Positions 1 through 6,004 of a stretch of DNA of 7,662 bases are shown one piece after another (the first letter of the stretch is position 1; every line of letters starts with the position of its first letter). The stretch is from Bacteroidota bacterium. Its GTDB lineage: Bacteria; Bacteroidota; Kryptoniia; Kryptoniales; JAKASW01. Made by a program: the position numbers and the translations under genes. The notes beneath the pieces are model-generated. The model searched no databases. It was not told the origin of the DNA and saw only the letters and a program-made list of their open reading frames with translations. Where the stretch lies: assembly GCA_021796055.1 (NCBI GenBank), contig JAJYOS010000293.1, positions 1-7,662 on the forward strand. The letters are read 5' to 3'.

Positions 1-2
1 AC

Positions 3-227
3 ATCGAAGTGAAGGGCGATATCGACCTTCGCGGATTTCTGAATGTTGCCGACGTCAGGCCGGGATATGACAACATCGAATTCTCGACGACGATAAAGAC
101 TTCGGAAACCGACAGGATTAAGTTGGACCAGCTTATCCAGTTCGCGGAGAAGAAGTGTCCGGTCTACGACATAATCGCCAACCCGGTCAAGGTCAGCGGA
201 AACTTCAAGGTGGAAGCGGTCAACTGA
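3..227 (+). CDS. OsmC family protein, C-terminal part (5' end outside window)
   Basis: The reading frame is open from the window edge (I-E-V-K-G-D-I-D-L-R-G-F at bases 3-38) and stops with TGA at 225-227, giving 75 visible codons. The GTG at 9 is internal, since the frame runs through it and the fold needs an N-terminal half. The visible part matches the end of OsmC/Ohr-like proteins: a beta strand (IDLRGFLNV), the R-P-G-Y turn, a strand with alternating hydrophobics, a helix (IKLDQLIQFAEKK), then C-P-V-Y-D-I-I-A-N-P-V-K-V. The Cys at bases 156-158 is where this family carries its second reactive cysteine. Family members reduce organic hydroperoxides with a Cys pair or are related proteins lacking that activity. 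The first cysteine lies outside the window, so peroxidase activity cannot be judged. A soluble cytoplasmic protein is expected. Confidence 0.8.
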   Translation: MEVKGDIDLRGFLNVADVRPGYDNIEFSTTIKTSETDRIKLDQLIQFAEKKCPVYDIIANPVKVSGNFKVEAVN

Positions 228-274
228 AGTTCATCCAAACCGGAAATAGTCGACGAATTCAATAAGGACTAATC

Positions 275-298
275 ATGACCGGAAGCATATGGCATTAG
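275..298 (+). other. Possible 7-residue mini-ORF with a ribosome binding site
   Basis: TAAGGA at 263-268 is followed after six bases by ATG at 275 and an ORF encoding M-T-G-S-I-W-H, ending in TAG at 296-298. The spacing is good for translation initiation, yet the frame closes after seven codons. The stop codon touches the first base of the inner stem of the hairpin at 298-324. It could be a leader peptide, the decayed start of a lost gene, or chance. There is no biosynthetic gene downstream that would make a classical attenuator obvious. Confidence 0.25.
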
Positions 299-333
299 GA
301 CCGGAGGTTTTGAGCCGCCGGTCCGCCTTCCGG
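279..333. repeat. Nested inverted repeat (two perfect 7-bp stems)
   Basis: The outer arms are CCGGAAG at 279-285 and CTTCCGG at 327-333. The inner arms are GGACCGG at 298-304 and CCGGTCC at 318-324. Both stems are perfect and GC-rich and can form together, with a 13-base apical loop (305-317) and an asymmetric internal loop of 12 and 2 bases. No run of T follows on the + strand, so it is not a standard rho-independent terminator. It could be a structured RNA end for the OsmC-family transcript, a protein-binding palindrome or a leader structure. Confidence 0.5.
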
Positions 334-540
334 GATTTCATTATCTACGAAGGCTGCTCTTATCAATATCGAATTCCGCCATCCTCCATTTCGCCAACCG
401 AGAAACCCACGGCTTCCACGGACGATGAATACATTTTTCAATTCATGAACTCCGCGGTTACGAGCTGCCGCTGAAAGCCCACTCGCTCTTGCGTCGAATT
501 TTCTTTGCACCTCTTGTATGTCTTGGTTAGATTTTTTGAC

Positions 541-560
541 AATTCAGAACAATCCAGAAC
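541..560 (+). repeat. Tandem decamer upstream of the Tricorn gene
   Basis: AATTCAGAAC (541-550) is followed directly by AATCCAGAAC (551-560), identical at 9 of 10 positions. A third, looser copy (CCAGAAG at 571-577) forms the right arm of a small hairpin, CTTCT 564-568 with AGAAG 573-577. One helical turn between copies, just upstream of the ribosome binding site, is compatible with a regulator site, but two copies could also arise by chance. Confidence 0.3.
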
Positions 561-582
561 AGGCTTCTCGCCAGAAGAGGCC

Positions 583-589
583 AAAGGAG
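583..589 (+). promoter_or_regulatory. Ribosome binding site that sets the Tricorn start
   Basis: AAAGGAG at 583-589 is a near-perfect Shine-Dalgarno sequence with six bases between it and the ATG at 596. The in-frame ATG at 590 abuts it with no spacing, and the in-frame ATG at 518 has no comparable site. This supports 596 as the start, which also places the signal peptide at the N-terminus. Confidence 0.8.
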
Positions 590-595
590 ATGCTT

Positions 596-3500
596 ATGAG
601 ACGCTTGGTTTACACCATTTCAGTCCTCTTTCTAACCTCAATTGCTTTCGCCGCATCTAGAGAAGGATACTATATGTATCCCGCAATACACGGCAAGACG
701 ATAGTGTTCACCGCCGAAGGCGACCTCTGGTCGGTCGGCATAGAAGGCGGGACCGCCACTAGACTCACCTCTGCACGTGGTATCGAATCACACGCCTCGA
801 TTTCACCGGACGGAAAAATGATCGCCTTCTCTGCTCAGTACGAGGGGCCCACCGAAGTTTACACTATGCCCATCGACGGCGGGCTTCCTGTTCGAAGAAC
901 TTACGAGGGCGAAGCCGCGATCGTGGTCGGTTGGACTCCCGGCGGACAGGTCATGTACAGCACGAGATTCTTTTCAACCCTGCCCAATGTCCAGCTCGCC
1001 ACCATAAATTTGAAGACAGATCAGAAGACGCTTATTCCGCTCGAACAGGCGAGCAACGGAGTTTACACGGAATCGGGCGACACGCTCTTCTTCACGCGCT
1101 TCCCGTTCCAGGGAAGTCACACAAAGAGATACAAGGGAGGCACGGCGCAAAATATCTGGCGCTACATCAAAGGACAGCCTGAAGCGACGCCGCTCACCGC
1201 CGACTACGCCGGTACAAGCAAAGACCCGATGCTCTGGGGCGGAAGAGTCTATTTTGCCAGCGACCGCGACGGGACCATGAATATCTGGTCGATGGATATG
1301 AATGGGAGAAAACTTCGCCAGGAAACGTTTCATTCTGGCTTTGACATAGTCTCTCCATCGCTGTCCGACGGAAGGATAGCGTACCATGAAGGCGCCGATA
1401 TTTACGTTTACAACATTGCAACGAAGAAGGACAGGCTCGTCCCGATTCAGTTGTCCTCTGATTTTGATCAGGAAGTGACGCAATGGGTTAAACACCCGAT
1501 GAAATATCTAACCTCCGCTCACATCTCTCCGAAAGGGAACCGTATCGCGCTCACTGCCCGCGGCGAAGTTTTTGTGGCTCCTGTTTCGGTCGGGCGGTTG
1601 GTTGAGGTTACCAGGAAAAGCGGCGTCCGATACCGCAACGCCCGGTTCATGCCTGAAGGCAAGACGCTCGAACTCCAGTCCGATGAAAGCGGGTACCAGG
1701 AATTCTGGACCTACCCGGCAAATGGCGTCGGAAAGGGGGAACAACTAACCCATGAGGGAATGGGATTCAGGAACGAAGGCGTCCCATCCCCTGATGGAAA
1801 ATTTCTCGCCTATACAGACAGGCGCCACCGACTTTTGATATTCGATATTGCCGAAAAGAGACTCACCGTTGTCGGCACGTCCGACTGGGGCGGATATGGC
1901 AATCTGAAATGGTCGCCCGACAGCCGGTGGCTCGCGTATACGAAGCCCGATCCCAATACTTACGAGCAGTTGATGGTCTACAACCTCTCGCGAGATTCGA
2001 GCTACGCTCTTACAGACGACCGAGTGAACAGCTACAGTCCGGCCTGGAGCCTTGATGGAAAGTGGCTCTATTTCCTTTCCGACCGGACGTTCCATTCGCT
2101 CGTCTCCAGCCCATGGGGGCCGGATCAGCCCGAGCCATTCTTCGATAAGACGACGGACATTTATGCCATCGCGCTGGAAAAAGGTGAGAGGTTTCCATTC
2201 GCTCCCCCGAATGAGCTGACAGATACTTCTGAGCCTGCGCTCCAAAAGGCAGGTCGCGTTAAGGAGAAAGGGAAATCTGAATCGGCTGGAGTAACGATAG
2301 ATTTCTCCGGAATACAGTCAAGGACTTACCAGGTCCCGGTGCCGGCAGGAAGATATCAAAACCTTTCGATGAACGATAAGGCTCTCTTCATTGTCGAGGG
2401 GGCCGGCGAATCGAGCGATCAGCCGAAGCTCGAGGCTATTGCCATCGGGAACAAGGAGGTGGCTCCGAAGACCCTGATCAAAGGTGTGGGACGTTATGAG
2501 CTTTCCGACAATGGAAAGAAACTAATGGCGATGAAGGGGAGCGCGATATACGTGATCGACGCATCAGCGAATCCGCCGGCAGCACTTCAGAAGGACGCTG
2601 TGAATCTGAAGAACTGGACTTTCTCTTTCAATCCGAAGGAGGAGTGGCGCCAGATGTTCGTGGATGCATGGCGGCTCGAACAGGATTATTTTTACGATCC
2701 GAATCTCCAGGGCGTCAATTACGAGGCTACACTGAAACGATATCTCCCTCTCGTAAGCCGCATAACAGACAGGGAAGAGCTTAACGATCTCATCGGGCAG
2801 ATAGTCGGCGAGCTCTCCGCCCTTCATACTTTTGTGGTTGGAGGAGATATCAGGAAGCCGACGTACGACATATCTGTCGGATCGCTAGGCGCGATACTGA
2901 GCCGTGATGAAGCAGCCGGTGGATTCAAGATCACGCATATCTTTCGTGCGGATCCGAATTACCTGAATGTAGTCTCCCCGCTTGCCAGGCCCGGTCTCAA
3001 TATCGAAGAAGGGGATGTGATTACGGCCATCAACGGCGTCGCGACGCTCTCCGCTCCTTCGCCGGACAAGCTCCTCGAAAACCAGGTCGGGAGACAGGTC
3101 CTACTCGAAATGAAATCCGGTAAGACAGGCAAGGAGTTTAGGCAGGTTGTTGTTCCCATTTCGCAGAACCAGTTTGCCAACCTGCGCTACAGCCAGTGGG
3201 AATACGACAGAAGGATAATCGTTGACAAGGAAAGCCACGACGAGATCGGCTATGTCCATCTTCGCGCGATGGGAACCTCAGATTTCTCCCAATGGGTTAG
3301 AGACTATTATCCTGTCTTTAATCGGGAAGGATTGATAATCGATGTCCGCGACAACCGCGGTGGGAACATCGACAGCTGGATACTTGAGAAGTTGATCCGC
3401 AAGGCATGGATGTACTGGAAGCCCCGCGATGAGAAGCCGTTTTGGAATATGCAGTACGCATTCCGGGGACATATCGTAGTGCTGTGCAACCAATTTACCG

Positions 3501-3856
3501 CCTCCGACGGCGAAGCGTTCACGGAAGGCTTCAAGCGGCTTCATCTTGGCAAGGTGATCGGCATGCGCACGTGGGGAGGTGAAATCTGGCTGTCGTTTGA
3601 CAACGGCCTCCTTGATGGCGGGATAGCTTCAGCTGCCGAACTCGGCGTGTATGGCCCGGGCGGGCACTGGCTCATAGAAGGTCACGGAGTCAATCCGGAC
3701 ATCGTCGTCGACGATACCCCGCATGAAACTTTCGAAGGACATGACGCCCAGCTGCAGGAGGCGATAAAGTACCTGATGACTCAAATAAAGGAACATCCGG
3801 TGACAACCCCGCCTCCTCCTCCGTATCCCATCAAGGCTTTCAATTACAACAAATGA
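596..3856 (+). CDS. Tricorn protease homologue, exported S41-family serine peptidase
   Basis: The protein has 1086 residues, close to archaeal Tricorn (about 1070). A signal peptide (M-R-R-L-V-Y, hydrophobic core, A-F-A cleavage site near residue 19) directs export, and there is no lipobox cysteine. Domain order is canonical: first beta-propeller with PD40-type blades (about 25-300; ISPDGKMIAFS is one blade), second propeller (about 300-650), helical C1 domain (about 674-757), PDZ (about 762-856) and S41 catalytic core (about 883-1050). Likely catalytic residues are His744 (in SALHTF), Ser970 with Asp971 (in TASDGE) and Glu1028 (in IEGHGVNPD), matching Tricorn His746, Ser965/Asp966 and Glu1023. 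Residue 743 is Leu where archaeal Tricorn has Ser745. Archaeal Tricorn cuts proteasome-derived peptides in the cytosol; this version should act in the periplasm or outside the cell. The C-terminus is proline-rich (T-P-P-P-P-P-Y-P). The start at 596 was chosen over 518 because of the ribosome binding site and signal peptide. It is monocistronic and convergent with the GH15 gene. Confidence 0.93.
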   Translation: MRRLVYTISVLFLTSIAFAASREGYYMYPAIHGKTIVFTAEGDLWSVGIEGGTATRLTSARGIESHASISPDGKMIAFSAQYEGPTEVYTMPIDGGLPVRRTYEGEAAIVVGWTPGGQVMYSTRFFSTLPNVQLATINLKTDQKTLIPLEQASNGVYTESGDTLFFTRFPFQGSHTKRYKGGTAQNIWRYIKGQPEATPLTADYAGTSKDPMLWGGRVYFASDRDGTMNIWSMDMNGRKLRQETFHSGFDIVSPSLSDGRIAYHEGADIYVYNIATKKDRLVPIQLSSDFDQEVTQWVKHPMKYLTSAHISPKGNRIALTARGEVFVAPVSVGRLVEVTRKSGVRYRNARFMPEGKTLELQSDESGYQEFWTYPANGVGKGEQLTHEGMGFRNEGVPSPDGKFLAYTDRRHRLLIFDIAEKRLTVVGTSDWGGYGNLKWSPDSRWLAYTKPDPNTYEQLMVYNLSRDSSYALTDDRVNSYSPAWSLDGKWLYFLSDRTFHSLVSSPWGPDQPEPFFDKTTDIYAIALEKGERFPFAPPNELTDTSEPALQKAGRVKEKGKSESAGVTIDFSGIQSRTYQVPVPAGRYQNLSMNDKALFIVEGAGESSDQPKLEAIAIGNKEVAPKTLIKGVGRYELSDNGKKLMAMKGSAIYVIDASANPPAALQKDAVNLKNWTFSFNPKEEWRQMFVDAWRLEQDYFYDPNLQGVNYEATLKRYLPLVSRITDREELNDLIGQIVGELSALHTFVVGGDIRKPTYDISVGSLGAILSRDEAAGGFKITHIFRADPNYLNVVSPLARPGLNIEEGDVITAINGVATLSAPSPDKLLENQVGRQVLLEMKSGKTGKEFRQVVVPISQNQFANLRYSQWEYDRRIIVDKESHDEIGYVHLRAMGTSDFSQWVRDYYPVFNREGLIIDVRDNRGGNIDSWILEKLIRKAWMYWKPRDEKPFWNMQYAFRGHIVVLCNQFTASDGEAFTEGFKRLHLGKVIGMRTWGGEIWLSFDNGLLDGGIASAAELGVYGPGGHWLIEGHGVNPDIVVDDTPHETFEGHDAQLQEAIKYLMTQIKEHPVTTPPPPPYPIKAFNYNK

Positions 3857-3873
3857 AGCGGGGCTCTTTACTG

Positions 3874-3896
3874 GCCGGCAGGTGCTGCCCGGCTTT
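3874..3896 (+). terminator. Terminator-like hairpin after the Tricorn gene
   Basis: GCCGGCAG (3874-3881) pairs with CTG-C-CCGGC (3885-3893) around a GTG loop, with one bulged C at 3888. TTT follows immediately, then GAATAT. It lies 18 bases beyond the stop codon on the correct strand. The short U-tract makes it a weak rho-independent terminator. Confidence 0.45.
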
Positions 3897-3904
3897 GAAT
3901 ATAT

Positions 3905-3990
3905 CGCAGAGTGACACGGAGGAACACGGAGAGCCCCAGAGATTATTTTCTTTTCTCCGTGTCACTCTCTTTTCTCTGCGGATCTCTGTG
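3905..3990. repeat. Palindromic element of degenerate CACRGAG decamers
   Basis: The left arm reads on the + strand as four 10-base units: CGCAGAGTGA, CACGGAGGAA, CACGGAGAGC, CCCAGAGATT (3905-3944). The right arm is the same kind of array on the - strand, read from 3990 downward: CACAGAGATC, CGCAGAGAAA, AGAGAGTGA (9 bases), CACGGAGAAA (to 3952). A perfect 14-bp inverted repeat sits inside it (3908-3921 with 3955-3968), and CGCAGAG/CTCTGCG form a second pairing (3905-3911 with 3974-3980). It sits between convergent genes and could also act as a two-way transcription stop. It resembles small dispersed hairpin repeats of environmental bacterial genomes, a resemblance I recall but cannot check here. 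Confidence 0.75.
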
Positions 3991-4005
3991 TAATTGTTAA
4001 ACGTC

Positions 4006-4018
4006 TGCCTGGCAGGCA
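4006..4018 (-). terminator. Small hairpin downstream of the GH15 gene, possible weak terminator
   Basis: TGCCT (4006-4010) and AGGCA (4014-4018) form a 5-bp stem with a 3-base loop. It lies about 30 bases beyond the GH15 stop on the - strand and is followed there by GACGTTTAAC. It is short, and the decamer palindrome further on may be the real stop signal. Confidence 0.2.
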
Positions 4019-4046
4019 TCCTGGTCTTCAAGGGGAGGAAAATATA

Positions 4047-5903
4047 CTAACGTTTGTAGTCCGAGCTCTCTTTGGCGCCGGTAGGTGCAGGGCCGGTATG
4101 AGAGATACCTTTCACATGTCCGAGATAAAGAACGCTGTTTATCAGACCGATGTGGCTGAATGCCTGTGGAAGGTTGCCGAGTTGCTTGCCGGTCACAGGA
4201 TCGACCTCCTCAGAGAACAGGCCGGTATTACCCGCGTACTTTAGGACTCTGTTCAAAATACTTTCCGCTTCATCTATTCTTTCGGAAAGTGCGAGAGCCT
4301 TGATAAGCCAGAATGAACAAAGGAGAAATGTCCCTTCCTTGCCCGAGAGCCCGTCGTCTCCGATGTACCGGTAAACAAGGCCGCTCTCGGTCGTCAGCTT
4401 TGCGAGCGTGGCGTTTATCGTTCCCTGAACGCGCGGATCGCCAACAGGAAGGAATCCCATTATGGGTATCATGAGGCTCGTGGCGTCGAGCACGTCGGAG
4501 CCGAAAGATTGGACGAAGCTTCCGAGCTTGTCGTCGTATCCTTTCTCAAGCATTTCCTGCTTTATCTTTTCCCTCACGCTTCTCCATCGTTCCAGTGGGG
4601 CATTGTACTTCCGGTGTTCCGCGATCTTGATTCCACGGTCGAGCGCGACCCAGCACATGAGTTTCGAGTAGACAAAATGCCTCGGCCCGCCGCGCACTTC
4701 CCATATGCCTGAGTCCGGGGTATCCCAAATCTGGCAGACGTAGTTTACGATTCTCGTTATGAACTCGAATTCTCCCTTCGGAATTTCGTCGCCGTATCTT
4801 CTCGTTTCGTAAATGGCATTAATAAGCTCGCCGTAAATGTCGTGCTGTCTCTGTTTCGCGGCCCCGTTGCCGACTCTCACAGGCCTGGAATTCTTGTAGC
4901 CTTCAAAATTATCCAGCTCGATCTCGGTCAGGTCGGTTTCGCCGTGAAGGCCGTACATTATCTGAATCTTCGAAGGGTCTTCGTTTTTCCTGCAGATGTC
5001 TACGAACCAGCGGAGATGTTTCCGCGCTTCCTCATAGTGGCCGATATTGTAGAGCGCCTGAACGGTGAACGATGCGTCGCGTATCCAGTTGTATCTGTAG
5101 TCCCAATTTCTTTCTCCACCCAATGACTCGGGTAGGGAAGTCGTCGGTGCCGCGCAGATGGCTCCTGCCCGTTCATGAGCGAGAAGTTTTAGCACGAGAC
5201 CGGAGCGAACGATCAGCTCCCGCCATGGGCCGTTGAATATAGTGGTATCAGCCGGCGCGTCATGTACCCACTTGCTCCAGTATTCGACCGTTGTGTCAAG
5301 CTCTGTCGAGCATTCCCCCGAACTCCTAACGACATAGTTAGCATACTGGAGCACAAACCAAATTTCCTGCCCCTGTGACATATCAAGTATGGATGACGCA
5401 ACGCCGTCTTTGATAACGAACTCTGCGTTAGCCTGCAAATAAAGCTTATGATGGCCCGACGAAGCTTCAAGTCCGTAATTTGTCTCGATGATTGTCGTCG
5501 CATCCTTCGCGTAGTTGAAACGAGGAGCGAAAGTAATATTGAATCTGAGCGACCCTTTCCTGCACACCAGCCTCCTGTAGATAACCTGATGCCCCTGTTC
5601 ACCGGTCGCCCTATCGGATCTAAGCGGCATGAAATCAGTCAGCGTCGCCACTCCTGTGTCGGCGTGAAAGTCTGTTCGGAGAACGTTTGTGTCGGTAATG
5701 TATTGCTGCTTTGACGTATGACCGCCGGAGGGCGTTATCGCGAACTGTCCCCCCTTGTTTACGTCGAGCACTGCCGCGAAGACGCTCGGCGAGTCGAGAT
5801 GCGGGAAACAGCACCAGTCGATTGACCCGTCGTCGCCGATGAGCGCGCATGTTTCCAGATTGCCTATAATTCCGTACTGTTCCAGATCTTTATAGTTGGG
5901 CAT
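4047..5903 (-). CDS. Glycoside hydrolase family 15 (glucoamylase/trehalase type)
   Basis: The 618-residue protein has the usual length and architecture of bacterial and archaeal GH15 enzymes. An N-terminal beta-sandwich domain (about 1-215) opens with Y-G-I-I-G-N-L-E-T-C-A-L-I-G-D-D-G-S-I-D-W. An (alpha/alpha)6 barrel follows (about 225-600). Barrel landmarks are RNWDYRYNWIRDAS (265-278), EGYKNSRPVRVGN (334-346), GIWEVRGGPRHF (399-410) with Glu402 as likely general acid, and FSEEVDP (563-569) with Glu565 as likely general base, then LPQAFSHIGLI. These enzymes invert the anomeric centre while releasing glucose from alpha-glucans, or split trehalose; the sequence does not decide which. There is no signal peptide, so it is probably cytoplasmic. 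The ATG is preceded by AAGGAG (5908-5913 on the - strand). It lies downstream of the M28 gene on the same strand, but a strong terminator separates them. Confidence 0.93.
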   Translation of the reverse strand: MPNYKDLEQYGIIGNLETCALIGDDGSIDWCCFPHLDSPSVFAAVLDVNKGGQFAITPSGGHTSKQQYITDTNVLRTDFHADTGVATLTDFMPLRSDRATGEQGHQVIYRRLVCRKGSLRFNITFAPRFNYAKDATTIIETNYGLEASSGHHKLYLQANAEFVIKDGVASSILDMSQGQEIWFVLQYANYVVRSSGECSTELDTTVEYWSKWVHDAPADTTIFNGPWRELIVRSGLVLKLLAHERAGAICAAPTTSLPESLGGERNWDYRYNWIRDASFTVQALYNIGHYEEARKHLRWFVDICRKNEDPSKIQIMYGLHGETDLTEIELDNFEGYKNSRPVRVGNGAAKQRQHDIYGELINAIYETRRYGDEIPKGEFEFITRIVNYVCQIWDTPDSGIWEVRGGPRHFVYSKLMCWVALDRGIKIAEHRKYNAPLERWRSVREKIKQEMLEKGYDDKLGSFVQSFGSDVLDATSLMIPIMGFLPVGDPRVQGTINATLAKLTTESGLVYRYIGDDGLSGKEGTFLLCSFWLIKALALSERIDEAESILNRVLKYAGNTGLFSEEVDPVTGKQLGNLPQAFSHIGLINSVLYLGHVKGISHTGPAPTGAKESSDYKR

Positions 5904-5907
5904 GTAT

Positions 5908-5934
5908 CTCCTTCAGCCGACAAGAAGTATCGGC
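5908..5934 (-). promoter_or_regulatory. GH15 ribosome binding site with an adjacent small hairpin
   Basis: On the - strand AAGGAG (5913-5908) sits four bases before the ATG. Just upstream, GCCGA (5934-5930) and TCGGC (5920-5916) form a 5-bp stem with a 9-base loop ending two bases before the AAGGAG. The site is strong; the hairpin may slightly affect access to it. Confidence 0.5.
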
Positions 5935-5960
5935 GAGTTGAGTTAGTATTGGCTTATATC

Positions 5961-5995
5961 AATAAAACAGCCGGGAATATCCGCGAATTCCCGGC
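5961..5995 (-). terminator. Rho-independent terminator of the M28 peptidase gene
   Basis: GCCGGGAAT (5970-5978) and ATTCCCGGC (5987-5995) form a perfect 9-bp stem with an 8-base loop. On the - strand it is followed by TGTTTTATT (5969-5961). It begins 10 bases after the M28 stop codon and lies ahead of the GH15 gene, so the two genes are probably separate transcripts. Confidence 0.85.
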
Positions 5996-6004
5996 GGCCA
6001 AAAC

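Larger units (their letters stand above)
228..595. other. Intergenic region between the OsmC-family gene and the Tricorn homologue
   Basis: This 368-base stretch has no convincing protein gene. Open frames at about 289-474 (+) and 295-510 (-) give low-complexity translations without family features. It contains a nested inverted repeat (279-333), a 7-codon ORF with a ribosome binding site (275-298), a tandem decamer (541-560) and the ribosome binding site of the next gene (583-589). A perfect TTGACA lies at 536-541 but has no -10 box 16-18 bases downstream. A weak Bacteroidota-style arrangement (TTTG at 504-507, 20 bases, TAGATTTT at 528-535) is the only other promoter candidate I see for the Tricorn gene. 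Confidence 0.6.

Noticed and set aside
289..510. Open frames on both strands as small genes
   Set aside because: The + frame (61 codons) and - frame (71 codons) overlap each other, lack ribosome binding sites and show no domain-like or conserved pattern. They run through the nested inverted repeat.
536..541. Perfect TTGACA as a -35 box for the Tricorn gene
   Set aside because: At spacings of 16, 17 and 18 bases the downstream hexamers are AACAGG, ACAGGC and CAGGCT, none resembling TATAAT.
974..1495. 173-codon - strand frame
   Set aside because: It is antisense to the first propeller of the Tricorn homologue, with no ribosome binding site and no recognisable domain.
3905..3990. CRISPR array
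   Set aside because: The repeats are 10 bases long, contiguous and degenerate, in two opposite orientations, with no unique spacers of 25-45 bases.
3840..4031. 63-codon - strand frame as a hypothetical protein
   Set aside because: Its translation is largely the decamer palindrome read as protein, and it overlaps the 3' end of the Tricorn gene. Such frames are commonly misannotated over repeats of this kind.
5904..6004. M28 and GH15 genes as one operon
   Set aside because: They are on the same strand 101 bases apart, but a perfect 9-bp stem followed by TGTTTTATT lies between them, so co-transcription is at most read-through.
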